Source of the DNA: Vibrio splendidus
Lineage (GTDB): Bacteria; Pseudomonadota; Gammaproteobacteria; Enterobacterales; Vibrionaceae
NCBI RefSeq assembly: GCF_001557875.1
Contig: NZ_LNRF01000007.1
Span: 178,782 to 242,781, forward strand
Direction of reading: 5' to 3'
DNA: 64,000 nt
Both the position numbers and the translations under genes were made by a program. The notes below the pieces were generated by a model. It was not told the DNA's origin and made no database searches. It was given only the letters and a program-made list of their open reading frames with translations. Numbering within the stretch: the first letter of the stretch is position 1; each line of letters begins with the position of its first letter. Shown here in pieces: positions 1 through 8,549 of this stretch.

Positions 1-60
1 TATAAATCATTAGTCGCTAATTCACATCACTTCTATTGAAGATGATGTAAGGAGATAGCC

Positions 61-1509
61 ATGACAACTCAAACGATACCAAGCGAGAAAAAAAAGGGCG
101 GCTTCTTTGCCAACTTTAAATTCCCTTCTGCCTATACCATTCTATTTATTCTCATTGCGTTCGTCGCTCTGCTTACCTGGATTGTTCCAGCAGGCCAATA
201 CGACCGCGCAATGAATGAAGAGCTAGGTCGAGAAGTACCCGTAACCGGCACCTATCAAGCGGTAGAAGGTAACCCTCAAGGCGTGATTGATGTACTGCTA
301 GCGCCTATTGATGGCTTCTACGACCACAATAGCTATGAAGCGGCAGCTATCGACGTTTCACTATTCATCTTAATCATCGGTGGCTTCTTAGGGCTAGTAA
401 CCAAAACAGGCGCCATTGATGCAGGTATCGAACGCGTTACCGCCCGCTTAGAGGGGCGAGAAGAGTTGATGATACCAATACTGATGGCACTGTTTGCCGC
501 TGGCGGTACTGTCTATGGCATGGCGGAAGAGTCACTGCCCTTCTATACATTGCTGGTGCCTGTAATGATGGCTGCTCGCTTTGACCCTCTTGTTGCAGCT
601 GCGACCGTACTACTTGGTGCAGGGATTGGGGTACTGGGCTCAACGATTAACCCATTCGCAACCGTGATCGCTGCTAACGCCTCTGGTATTCCATTTACAG
701 ACGGTATCGTGTTGCGTATTGCGATGTTGATTATTGGTTGGGGGATTTGTGTTGCCTACGTGATGCGTTACGCAAGAATGGTTCAAGCCGACCCAACAAC
801 ATCGATTGTCTACGACAAGTACGAAGAGAACAAAGCGCACTTCTTAGGTAATGCAAGCGGCGAAAAACTTGAGTTCACGGCAACTCGCAAACTGATTCTG
901 ACCATTTTTGCTGGCTCCTTCGCTGTAATGATTTACGGTGTATCTGTTGCTGGATGGTGGATGGCTGAGATCTCAGCGATGTTCCTAGCAGCGACCATCA
1001 TCGTCGGTATTGTCGCTCGTATGAGCGAAGAAGAGTTTACCACCAGCTTCATTGACGGTGCCCGCGACCTACTTGGTGTAGCGCTTATCATAGGTATTGC
1101 ACGTGGTATCGTAGTTGTGATGGACCGCGGTATGATCACCGATACGATTCTCTTTTCTGCAGAACAAATGGTGACTGGCCTTTCTTCAGTTATCTTTATT
1201 AACGTTATGTTCTTCTTAGAGATTCTACTGTCATTCTTAGTACCGTCGACGTCAGGCTTGGCAGTGCTCACTATGCCAATCATGGCACCGCTGGCTGACT
1301 TTGCAGGTGTAGGTCGTGACCTTGTTATCACGGCTTACCAATCGGCATCTGGCTTGGTGAACCTAATCACCCCAACCTCTGCGGTGGTAATGGGTGGCTT
1401 GGCCATTGCTCGTGTCCCTTATGTACGCTGGGTTAAATGGGTAATGCCATTAGTCGGTATCTTAATGGTGTTCTGCATTGTTGTACTGAGTATTGGTGCG
1501 CTGATCTAA
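61..1509 (+). CDS. YfcC-family membrane carrier, putative arginine/ornithine or dicarboxylate transporter
   Basis: A 482-residue polytopic membrane protein with a short basic cytoplasmic N-terminus and about a dozen hydrophobic segments. It resembles the YfcC/DcuC/ArcD group of anaerobic carriers; the family-like Gly/Pro-rich stretches near residues 165-205 (GAGIGVLGSTINPFA) and 425-445 (LVNLITPTSAVVMGG) are visible. The start is supported by AAGGAG six bases upstream. It lies just before the arginine deiminase genes on the same strand, so an arginine-ornithine exchange role (ArcD-like) is the contextual inference. Its own terminator and an 0.8-kb gap separate it from arcA, so it is probably not in the same transcript. 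The substrate cannot be settled from sequence alone. Confidence 0.8.
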   Translation: MTTQTIPSEKKKGGFFANFKFPSAYTILFILIAFVALLTWIVPAGQYDRAMNEELGREVPVTGTYQAVEGNPQGVIDVLLAPIDGFYDHNSYEAAAIDVSLFILIIGGFLGLVTKTGAIDAGIERVTARLEGREELMIPILMALFAAGGTVYGMAEESLPFYTLLVPVMMAARFDPLVAAATVLLGAGIGVLGSTINPFATVIAANASGIPFTDGIVLRIAMLIIGWGICVAYVMRYARMVQADPTTSIVYDKYEENKAHFLGNASGEKLEFTATRKLILTIFAGSFAVMIYGVSVAGWWMAEISAMFLAATIIVGIVARMSEEEFTTSFIDGARDLLGVALIIGIARGIVVVMDRGMITDTILFSAEQMVTGLSSVIFINVMFFLEILLSFLVPSTSGLAVLTMPIMAPLADFAGVGRDLVITAYQSASGLVNLITPTSAVVMGGLAIARVPYVRWVKWVMPLVGILMVFCIVVLSIGALI

Positions 1510-1538
1510 TTCAAAACACCCTATCCCATTATCATCCC

Positions 1539-1564
1539 AAGCCGCTTCTATAGCGGCTTTTTTT
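1539..1564 (+). terminator. Rho-independent terminator of the YfcC-family gene
   Basis: The inverted repeat AAGCCGCT/AGCGGCTT, with a 5-base loop, is followed by a T run and lies 30 bases after the carrier stop codon. Confidence 0.85.
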
Positions 1565-2314
1565 ATTAGTACTTCTTGATGTAGTCCCCATCATTCAAAC
1601 ACCCCTCAAAGCTGTACAGTCGATATTTAAGGCATGTTTCCTTAGTAGCAAAGTTCAACTAAACCCAAAACACTCGCAATAGAAGAATCTATCCTATTTT
1701 TAAACATCAAATTAGCTTGATGAAATAACACTCTATTTTCAGCCATGATGTTTAAAAAAATAGTTAGTCACTTATTAGAGTTAATTATATTTAAAGTAAT
1801 TTACAGTCTAATAAATAGATGAGGGTTAATGCCATTTTTTATCAAAAAACACTCTTAAACAGCCGATTTTAAAATGTGATCACAACAGCTTTATTCGCAT
1901 TTACTTTGTTAATAAATAATTAATTCCACATTCAAAATTAAATATCTAAATAGAAACATTGCATACTTCCAAACTAAGTACACTCTTATCAATAAAATTA
2001 TTCTGCATATAATCCCTAGCAAATTAGATTCTAGGAAGCTTCATCAAAAAAGCGTGCATAAAGTTCCCTATCAGCTAACTATTTAGAATGTAATCGTCAT
2101 GACTAAAAGTGCATAAAGTTTGTTAAAACCCTTAATTTCAAAGGGCTGCAGGATAAAAATTGATTTGTGATAGATCTCTAAGAATACCTGACTAGCAGGC
2201 GTAATATTAATTCCAGACAAGAGACATGAATAAAATAATTCATTCTTCTCAACTGAAAATAAATAATTACTCTTAGCGATAAAAGTAATTCAAATATATA
2301 AGAGAGAGACGATC
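1565..2314 (+). promoter_or_regulatory. Long AT-rich upstream region of arcA
   Basis: About 750 bases without a credible gene. It is very AT-rich and contains possible regulatory elements: a 12-base direct repeat GTGCATAAAGTT at 2054-2065 and 2109-2120; a CRP-like partial palindrome TGTGA-N6-TCTAA at 2166-2181; and TGAAT/ATTCA half-sites at 2227-2242, spaced two bases wider than a standard ARG box. None is individually convincing. The length suggests a multi-input promoter for the arginine deiminase genes, which in other bacteria respond to anaerobiosis, catabolite status and arginine. Confidence 0.45.
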
Positions 2315-3538
2315 ATGAGTAAGTTCTATGTAGGTTCTGAAATAGGTCAATTACGCCGCGTTCTAGTTCACCGCCCAAGACGTGCACTGACTCACCTAAC
2401 ACCCTCTAACTGTCACGATTTGCTATTTGATGACGTACTGGCTGTTGAGCGTGCAGGTAAAGAGCATGATGCATTTACTAAAACACTACGTGATCAAGGT
2501 GTTGAAGTTCTTCTTCTTACTGACCTACTAGCAGACACACTAGCAGTGCCAGAAGCAAAAGATTGGCTTTTGAATCATCAAGTTTCTGATTACCGCTTGG
2601 GTAAAACTTTTGCTAACGATGTGCGTTGCTACTTAGGCGACTTACCGAACCTTGATCTAGCAAAAATCCTAACGGGTGGTCTGTCTTACGCTGAGATGCC
2701 AATGAAATCATCTTCAATGATGCAAGGCATGCACGCACCGACCGACTTCATTATCGAACCGCTACCAAACCACCTATTTACTCGTGACACATCTTGCTGG
2801 GTATACGGTGGCGTATCTATCAACCCGATGGCGAAACCTGCTCGCCAACGTGAAACCAACCACGTTCGCGCTATTTACCGCTGGCACCCAACATTCGCTG
2901 GCCAAGACTTCATTAAATACTTTGGTGATGAAGAAAATATCAGCTACGACAACTCAACGATTGAAGGTGGTGACGTTCTTGTTATCGGTCGTGGCACAGT
3001 TCTTATCGGTATGTCTGAGCGTACAACAGCACAAGGTGTTGAGCACTTAGCGTCTAGCCTATTCAAACACGGTCAAGCGAAACAAGTTATCGCAATGCAA
3101 CTACCAAAACACCGCTCTTGCATGCACTTAGACACCGTTATGACTCACATGAACGAAGATACCTTCTCTGTTTACCCTGAAGTTGTAAGTAAAGACGTGC
3201 AGTGCTGGAACCTAACTGGCGATGAGTCTGGCGCAGTGAAAGTAAAAGAAGAGGGCTACTTCGTAACGGCTATCGAAAAAGCACTTGGCGTAGACAAGCT
3301 AAACCTAATCACGACCGGTGGTGACAACTTCCATGCAGAACGCGAACAGTGGAACGATGCGAACAACGTTCTTACCGTTAAACCAGGCGTTGTTATTGGC
3401 TACGAAGGCAATACATACACCAACGAAAAATACGACAAAGCAGGCATCACGGTTCTTCCTATCCCTGGAGATGAACTTGGCCGCGGTCGCGGTGGCGCAC
3501 GCTGCATGAGCTGCCCAATTGAGCGTGATGGTATCTAA
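2315..3538 (+). CDS. arcA: Arginine deiminase
   Basis: Hydrolyses L-arginine to citrulline and ammonia, the first step of the cytosolic arginine deiminase pathway. The 407 residues match the family length. The N-terminal GSEIGQLRRVLVHRP segment, the DTSCWVYGG region and the C-terminal GGARCMSCPIERDGI are typical; by alignment with the Pseudomonas enzyme the nucleophile should be Cys397 in ARCM. AGAGAGAG precedes the ATG. It is followed 71 bases later by carbamate kinase and then an ornithine carbamoyltransferase, so all three ADI-pathway activities are encoded in order. Confidence 0.97.
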   Translation: MSKFYVGSEIGQLRRVLVHRPRRALTHLTPSNCHDLLFDDVLAVERAGKEHDAFTKTLRDQGVEVLLLTDLLADTLAVPEAKDWLLNHQVSDYRLGKTFANDVRCYLGDLPNLDLAKILTGGLSYAEMPMKSSSMMQGMHAPTDFIIEPLPNHLFTRDTSCWVYGGVSINPMAKPARQRETNHVRAIYRWHPTFAGQDFIKYFGDEENISYDNSTIEGGDVLVIGRGTVLIGMSERTTAQGVEHLASSLFKHGQAKQVIAMQLPKHRSCMHLDTVMTHMNEDTFSVYPEVVSKDVQCWNLTGDESGAVKVKEEGYFVTAIEKALGVDKLNLITTGGDNFHAEREQWNDANNVLTVKPGVVIGYEGNTYTNEKYDKAGITVLPIPGDELGRGRGGARCMSCPIERDGI

Positions 3539-3609
3539 TCACTAAGACGAAACGGCCAAGTTGAACAACCTTAAATAATCTCAGCTTGGCCAAATGAGAG
3601 AACACAATT

Positions 3610-4521
3610 ATGACTAAGCAAACTGTTGTTGTCGCACTCGGTGGAAACGCCCTACTTCGTCGCGGTGAGCCGTTAGAAGCCGATGTTCAGCGCCGTAATA
3701 TTGAAACAGCTGTTAAAACCATCTCTGAAATCGCGAAAGTGTACAACGTGGTTTTAGTTCACGGTAATGGTCCACAAGTTGGTTTACTTGCTCTGCAAGG
3801 TTTGGAATACAAAAAAGTAAATCCGTATCCGTTGGATGTGTTGGGCAGTGAGACTCAAGGCATGATCGGCTACATGTTGATGCAGGAGTTCAAAAACTAT
3901 CTGCCTAACCGCAACATCTCATGCATGTTGACGCAAATGACAGTTGATCCAAACGATCCTGCGTTCGCAGATCCAACCAAGCCGATTGGCCCGATCTACG
4001 AAGAAGCTGAAGCGCGTGAATTGGCAGAGAAATTCCACTGGATCGTTAAACCAGACGGCCAACACTTCCGTCGCGTGGTGCCAAGCCCACGCCCTACTGG
4101 CATTGTTGAGCACGAAGCAATCACCCAACTTATCGATGCAGGCCACCTAGTGATTTGTACTGGCGGCGGTGGCATCCCAGTCAAAAAAGAAAACGGCAAA
4201 TTAGTCGGTGTTGAAGCGGTTATCGACAAAGACATGTCAGCGGCTTTCTTAGCGAAACAACTGGATGCGGATGCGCTGCTTATTTTGACCGATGCTGACG
4301 CTGTTTACCTTGACTGGGGAAAAACGACTCAACACGCACTGCGTAGCACTACACCAAGTGAACTGGCGCAATTCGAATTTGATGCAGGCTCAATGGGGCC
4401 AAAAATTGAAGCGTCGTGCGAATTCATCCAACAAGGCGGCAAGGTCGTCGGTATCGGTGCGCTCGAAGATGGTTTGCAAATCCTGCAAGGCCTGGCGGGC
4501 ACCAATATCACCAAAGATTAA
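3610..4521 (+). CDS. arcC: Carbamate kinase
   Basis: Transfers phosphate from carbamoyl phosphate to ADP, giving ATP, CO2 and ammonia: the energy-yielding last step of arginine deimination. The 303-residue protein has the amino-acid-kinase fold signatures: VVALGGNALLRRGE at the N-terminus, VHGNGPQVG near residue 50, CTGGGGIPV near 180 and LTDADAVYLDW near 225. AGAGAAC precedes the ATG. It lies between arcA and the ornithine carbamoyltransferase gene, consistent with an arcACB-like operon. The 141-base gap downstream shows a weak dyad (about 4528-4552) but no clear terminator. Confidence 0.96.
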   Translation: MTKQTVVVALGGNALLRRGEPLEADVQRRNIETAVKTISEIAKVYNVVLVHGNGPQVGLLALQGLEYKKVNPYPLDVLGSETQGMIGYMLMQEFKNYLPNRNISCMLTQMTVDPNDPAFADPTKPIGPIYEEAEARELAEKFHWIVKPDGQHFRRVVPSPRPTGIVEHEAITQLIDAGHLVICTGGGGIPVKKENGKLVGVEAVIDKDMSAAFLAKQLDADALLILTDADAVYLDWGKTTQHALRSTTPSELAQFEFDAGSMGPKIEASCEFIQQGGKVVGIGALEDGLQILQGLAGTNITKD

Positions 4522-4662
4522 TCCACTCGCGAGCTTTTCAAGCCTTGCGAGAAAACTGAATCACCGTTTGAACTGAAATTAATACACAAAAATTGAATCG
4601 CGCTTTCTTGAATTTTCTTTCCCTGTAACAGGAAAGCGCCTAAATCTAAGAAGGAATACATC

Positions 4663-5673
4663 ATGGCTTTTAACCTACGCAATCGTAACTTCCTAAAACT
4701 ACTAGATTTCACTCCACGCGAAATTCAACACTTGTTAGATCTTTCTATGGAGCTAAAAAAAGCGAAGTACAACGGTTACGAACAGCCAACACTGACTGGC
4801 AAAAACATTGCACTTATCTTTGAGAAAACCTCAACTCGTACTCGCTGTGCATTTGAAGTTGCGGCATTCGACCAAGGTGCTCGCGTGTCTTACTTAGGCC
4901 CATCTGGCTCTCAAATTGGCCACAAAGAATCAATGAAAGATACCGCTCGCGTTCTTGGCCGTATGTACGATGGCATTGAATACCGCGGCTTCGGTCAAGA
5001 AATCGTTGAAGAGCTAGGCGCTTACGCTGGAGTTCCAGTATGGAATGGTTTGACTGACGAATTCCACCCAACTCAAATCTTGGCTGACTTCCTAACCATG
5101 ACGGAATACGGCCGTGGTAAACAACTGCATGAAATCAGCTTTGCTTACCTAGGCGATGCTCGTAACAACATGGGCAACTCTCTGATGGTTGGCGCAGCGA
5201 AAATGGGTATGGATATCCGCCTTGTAGCTCCAAAGCAATTCTGGCCACAAGAAGAGCTACTAGCTCAATGTCGTGAAATCGCAGAACGCACTGGCGGCAA
5301 AATCACGCTAACAGAAGATGTTCAAGAAGGCGTGCAAGGTTGTGATTTCCTATACACCGATGTTTGGGTATCCATGGGCGAAGCGAAAGAAGCATGGGCT
5401 GAGCGTATCAACCTAATGATGCCTTACCAAGTGAACATGGAAATGATCAAAGCAACAGGCAACCCACATGTGAAATTCATGCACTGCCTACCGGCTTTCC
5501 ACGGCGAAGATACAACAGTCGGTAAGCAACTTGCTGCTGAATATCCGCAACTTAAAGATGGCGTAGAAGTGACAGATGAAGTAGTCGAGTCTGAATACTC
5601 AATCGTATTCGATGAAGCAGAAAACCGCATGCACACCATCAAAGCAGTCATGGTTGCGACACTAGGCAGCTAA
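4663..5673 (+). CDS. argF: Ornithine carbamoyltransferase (ArcB/ArgF type)
   Basis: Interconverts ornithine plus carbamoyl phosphate with citrulline plus phosphate. The 336 residues carry the carbamoyl-phosphate loop STRTR (about residues 55-60), SMKDTARVLGRMYDGI, the HPTQ motif near 133 and the ornithine-side HCLPAFHG near 272. AGAAGGA precedes the ATG. The position after arcA and arcC argues for a catabolic (ArcB) role, but the sequence is equally like the biosynthetic ArgF enzymes of enterics and the direction cannot be deduced. In many vibrios one copy may serve both roles. A strong terminator follows. Confidence 0.93.
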   Translation: MAFNLRNRNFLKLLDFTPREIQHLLDLSMELKKAKYNGYEQPTLTGKNIALIFEKTSTRTRCAFEVAAFDQGARVSYLGPSGSQIGHKESMKDTARVLGRMYDGIEYRGFGQEIVEELGAYAGVPVWNGLTDEFHPTQILADFLTMTEYGRGKQLHEISFAYLGDARNNMGNSLMVGAAKMGMDIRLVAPKQFWPQEELLAQCREIAERTGGKITLTEDVQEGVQGCDFLYTDVWVSMGEAKEAWAERINLMMPYQVNMEMIKATGNPHVKFMHCLPAFHGEDTTVGKQLAAEYPQLKDGVEVTDEVVESEYSIVFDEAENRMHTIKAVMVATLGS

Positions 5674-5745
5674 TAAGTTAATAAATTAAAAAGTTAAGCA
5701 CTCACTTGTTCGCAAGACATTGACAAGTTAAGTGCAATAACAGGG

Positions 5746-5800
5746 AAATGCGGGTGGCGTTCTTGGGATTTTGACCTTGGATAAAACCCGCATTTTTTTT
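5746..5800 (+). terminator. Terminator after the ornithine carbamoyltransferase gene
   Basis: Perfect arms AAATGCGGGT (5746-5755) and ACCCGCATTT (5786-5795) enclose a 30-base loop and run into eight T residues. The loop is long for an intrinsic terminator, but the T tract is strong. Confidence 0.75.
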
Positions 5801-5986
5801 CATGTACTAAAAAAGATTATTACCTGAAAAACCCTGAGATTCGCAGTTCCGACAAAGGCTTAAATGAAAGCTATAAACGGACGTAATTTCGCATAAAAAT
5901 CCATTAAATGAATACTTTACAGAAAGTATTGCATGGCCTTTTTATCTGAGTATAATCCTCCGCAATTTGTCTAAAGAGAGCAAAAA

Positions 5987-6094
5987 ATGAACCGCAATTC
6001 TGTCGCACATAATTGTCAAACTACACGCCAAAGAGTGGCGTTAGTGTCATTTTTATTTTGCTCTATTGATCGTTTTGAAGCCTCCTATTTTTAG
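5987..6094 (+). CDS. pyrL: PyrBI leader peptide
   Basis: A 35-codon reading frame starting at ATG 5987, about ten bases after AAAGAGAG, and ending at a TAG that lies inside the attenuator hairpin. Its second half (VSFLFCSIDRF) is encoded by a T-rich stretch where polymerase would slow when UTP is low. This is the layout of the enteric pyrL leader: when UTP is scarce, polymerase stalls, the ribosome catches up, and its occupation of the leader disrupts the terminator hairpin so that pyrBI is transcribed. The peptide probably has no function of its own. The role is inferred from position and structure. Confidence 0.85.
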   Translation: MNRNSVAHNCQTTRQRVALVSFLFCSIDRFEASYF

Positions 6095-6107
6095 GGGGCT
6101 TTTTTTT
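6025..6107 (+). promoter_or_regulatory. pyrBI pause hairpin and transcription attenuator
   Basis: Two hairpins overlap the leader frame. The first, ACGCCA/TGGCGT (6025-6041), fits a pause hairpin and is followed by a T-rich segment. The second, AAGCCTCC/GGGGGCTT (6078-6101), runs into T residues to 6107 and is an intrinsic terminator 42 bases before pyrB. The leader stop codon is 6092-6094, so a ribosome closely following polymerase would cover the 5' arm. This matches UTP-sensitive attenuation of enteric pyrBI. Confidence 0.88.
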
Positions 6108-6149
6108 GTCCGCAATTTGGCTGTATGCATAGAAAAAGGAAGACCCGTT

Positions 6150-7079
6150 ATGGCGCATTCGTTATTTAACAAGCACATCATCTCCATTCCAGAGCTCTCT
6201 CGTGATGAACTGGAGCTTATCGTCGATACTGCAGCAAGACTCAAAGCAGAGCCAAACCCAGAGCTGCTGAAAAATAAGGTGGTTGCGAGCTGCTTCTTTG
6301 AGCCTTCAACTCGAACTCGCCTTTCATTTGAAACCGCAGTTCAACGCCTAGGTGGCACGGTCATCGGTTTTGATAATGGCGGTAACACGTCATTGGCGAA
6401 AAAAGGCGAAACACTTGCCGATTCGGTGCAAGTTATCTCTTCTTACGTTGATGCCTTTGTGATGCGTCATCCACAAGAAGGCGCAGCACGTTTAGCCTCT
6501 GAGTTCTCTAACGGTGTGCCAATTGTGAATGGTGGCGATGGTGCCAATCAGCACCCAACGCAGACCTTGTTGGATCTATTCTCGATTTACGAAACGCAAG
6601 GCACGCTCGACAACCTCAATGTGGCATTCGTTGGTGACCTAAAATATGGCCGCACCGTGCACTCATTGACGCAAGCACTATCAAAATTCAATAACGTACG
6701 TTTCTTCTTTATCGCGCCAGAAGTGTTAGCGATGCCTGATTACATCTGTGAAGAACTGGAAGAGATGGGTATCCAATACAGCACCCACAGCAGCATTGAA
6801 GAAGTGGTGCCTGAGCTGGATGTGCTGTACATGACTCGCGTACAGAAAGAGCGCTTTGATGCATCAGAATACGCGCACATGAAATCGGCTTACATTCTAA
6901 CGGCTGATACGCTGAAAGATGCACGCCAAAACATGAAAGTGCTTCACCCACTACCACGTGTCGACGAAATCACAACCGATGTAGATAAAACGCCACACGC
7001 TTACTACTTCGAGCAAGCTGAAAATGGTGTGTATGCTCGCGAAGCCCTATTAGCCCTAGTTCTAAACGACACTTTATAA
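6150..7079 (+). CDS. pyrB: Aspartate carbamoyltransferase catalytic subunit
   Basis: Condenses carbamoyl phosphate with aspartate to carbamoyl-aspartate, the committed step of pyrimidine synthesis. I start it at the ATG of MAHSLFNKH (309 residues, the family size), which has AAAAAGGAAGA upstream; the frame is open further upstream to 6066, but that part overlaps the attenuator. Motifs: FEPSTRTRLSFE near residue 50, HPTQTLLD near 133, GDLKYGRTVHSL near 162 and LHPLPRVDEI near 266. It is followed 15 bases later by the regulatory subunit gene, so a class B dodecameric enzyme controlled by nucleotides is expected. Confidence 0.97.
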   Translation: MAHSLFNKHIISIPELSRDELELIVDTAARLKAEPNPELLKNKVVASCFFEPSTRTRLSFETAVQRLGGTVIGFDNGGNTSLAKKGETLADSVQVISSYVDAFVMRHPQEGAARLASEFSNGVPIVNGGDGANQHPTQTLLDLFSIYETQGTLDNLNVAFVGDLKYGRTVHSLTQALSKFNNVRFFFIAPEVLAMPDYICEELEEMGIQYSTHSSIEEVVPELDVLYMTRVQKERFDASEYAHMKSAYILTADTLKDARQNMKVLHPLPRVDEITTDVDKTPHAYYFEQAENGVYAREALLALVLNDTL

Positions 7080-7094
7080 GCAGGAGAAACAGTC

Positions 7095-7559
7095 ATGGTT
7101 AAACAAACTCAGCTACAAGTAGAAGCCATTCGTAACGGCAGCGTCATTGACCACATCCCTGCTCACCTTGGGATCAAAATCCTCAAGCTGTTTAAATTGC
7201 ACAAGACCGAGCAACGCATCACCATGGGGTTAAATTTGCCATCATCAGCACTGGGTCATAAAGATCTGATCAAGATTGAGAACATCTTTCTAACCAAAGA
7301 ACAAGCCAACCAATTAGCTCTGTATGCTCCGCAAGCGACGGTGAATCAAATTGAAGAGTACAAGGTGGTCAACAAGCTAACACTGGTACTGCCAGACCAA
7401 ATCAATAGTGTGTTCGCTTGCCCAAATAGCAACTGTATTTCGCATGGTGAGCCTGTTGAAAGTAGCTTTAAAGTGCAGCTTAAACAGGAAAACGTGCAGC
7501 TAAAATGTCACTACTGTGAAAAAGTATTCTCTCGCGAGATCATGAGTGAAATTCGCTAA
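7095..7559 (+). CDS. pyrI: Aspartate carbamoyltransferase regulatory subunit
   Basis: Binds CTP, UTP and ATP and links catalytic trimers. The 154 residues contain the N-terminal allosteric domain (QVEAIRNGSVIDHIPA) and the C-terminal zinc domain. The four zinc ligands are Cys109, Cys114, Cys138 and Cys141, identical in numbering to the enteric protein. AGGAGA precedes the ATG. It is cotranscribed with pyrB. No ridA homologue follows, unlike in Escherichia; the next gene is an arginine repressor. Confidence 0.97.
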   Translation: MVKQTQLQVEAIRNGSVIDHIPAHLGIKILKLFKLHKTEQRITMGLNLPSSALGHKDLIKIENIFLTKEQANQLALYAPQATVNQIEEYKVVNKLTLVLPDQINSVFACPNSNCISHGEPVESSFKVQLKQENVQLKCHYCEKVFSREIMSEIR

Positions 7560-7601
7560 GCCTTAGCGCCATTATCTCGGCCTCCAAAGCACCCTAATAT
7601 T

Positions 7602-7639
7602 AATGGATATTTATGCCAAACTCGGAATAAATATCCATT
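7602..7639 (+). promoter_or_regulatory. Tandem ARG boxes upstream of argR
   Basis: Two 18-base sites separated by two bases: AATGGATATTTATGCCAA (7602-7619, about 15 of 18 matches to WNTGAATWWWWATTCANW by my count) and TCGGAATAAATATCCATT (7622-7639, about 16 of 18). Together they contain a 13-base perfect inverted repeat, AATGGATATTTAT (7602-7614) and ATAAATATCCATT (7627-7639). No T tract follows, so this is unlikely to be a terminator. The paired spacing is what an ArgR hexamer binds in other bacteria. The rest of the pyrI-argR gap, 7640-7885, shows no further clear element. Confidence 0.6.
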
Positions 7640-7885
7640 CCACAAAAGAATAAAACTCCAAAATAAAAGCGATTAACTAGAATTTTATTTGGTGATCCCC
7701 TTCAAAAAGATAACTATCCTTTAGTGGTAGACTAAGTGAATAGACGATCATATATCACGCATACCTTACCTCTTCATTTCGAGGTTCATCGGTAAGCCTA
7801 ATTGACAATCGTACTCTACGGCTTTGGGAGTACGCTCAGCGCTATGGACAAGCGATATTCACATGTTGACCTTAAGGAGTTGTTC

Positions 7886-8374
7886 ATGAACCCAATCACT
7901 GAGCACGGTTGCTTGTATTCAGCTGAAGATAAAACACTGACTGCAGCGTGCAAACGTTTACTACAACAACAAAGCTTCTCAACCCAGAATCAACTGCGAG
8001 AGAAACTCGTCGACATTGGCTATACAGGCATTAGCCAATCGACCGTATCTCGGATTTTGTCACAGCTTGGCGTTGTCAAAATTCAAAACGCTTGCGGTAA
8101 AAAGGTTTATTGCATCACCGTAGAAAGTGCACCGGTACGTGTCGATGCCTCCATCTCATCACAAATCGAATTCATTACTCATAACCAAGCAATGGTGATC
8201 GTAAAAACAAACCCTGGTTGCGCGCAACTAGTGGCAAGGTTAGTTGATATCGACCCACATACCGAGATTATCGGTACCGTTGGCGGCAATGACACTGTGC
8301 TCATTATTCCGAAAGACACAATGAACATTGATGCTTGCGAACAAGTAGTAAGAGCACGCTTAGGTGTTGCTTAA
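7886..8374 (+). CDS. argR: ArgR-family arginine-responsive repressor (probable paralogue)
   Basis: A transcription factor with an N-terminal winged helix (ISQSTVSRILSQLGVVK, about residues 52-68) and a C-terminal arginine-binding oligomerisation domain (NPGCAQLVARLVD, about 109-121, and IGTVGGNDTVLII, about 128-140). I chose ATG 7886 because AAGGAG lies six bases upstream and it gives 162 residues, the family size; the frame is open to a TTG at 7802. Vibrios usually carry the canonical argR beside mdh, which is not in this window, so this copy beside the arc genes may be a specialised second regulator. That is inference. Confidence 0.9.
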   Translation: MNPITEHGCLYSAEDKTLTAACKRLLQQQSFSTQNQLREKLVDIGYTGISQSTVSRILSQLGVVKIQNACGKKVYCITVESAPVRVDASISSQIEFITHNQAMVIVKTNPGCAQLVARLVDIDPHTEIIGTVGGNDTVLIIPKDTMNIDACEQVVRARLGVA

Positions 8375-8549
8375 ATGTCTTATTGGCAAGTGCTATTCAC
8401 TGCAGTAGCGCTGCTACCCCTCTCTCGACAGCCTAAGAAAGTGGCTCACCCGCCCTAGCGGATATTTGCTGGTCGATGAAACTAATCACAAACTATTACG
8501 GTCTGATTGAGTTAAGATACCTTCAACTCCATTTTGATGACTAAACAGT

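Noticed and set aside
1707..1724. ATCAAATTAGCTTGAT as an FNR site
   Set aside because: The half-sites are inverted relative to the FNR consensus (TTGAT-N4-ATCAA), so it does not fit.
1874..1885. TGTGATCACAA as a CRP site before arcA
   Set aside because: The TGTGA and TCACA half-sites abut without the required six-base spacer.
6066..6149. N-terminal extension of pyrB
   Set aside because: It overlaps the attenuator hairpin; the ATG at 6150 has a ribosome site and family-matching start.
7802..7885. N-terminal extension of argR from a TTG
   Set aside because: The downstream ATG at 7886 has a good AAGGAG and gives the family length; the extension has no family similarity.
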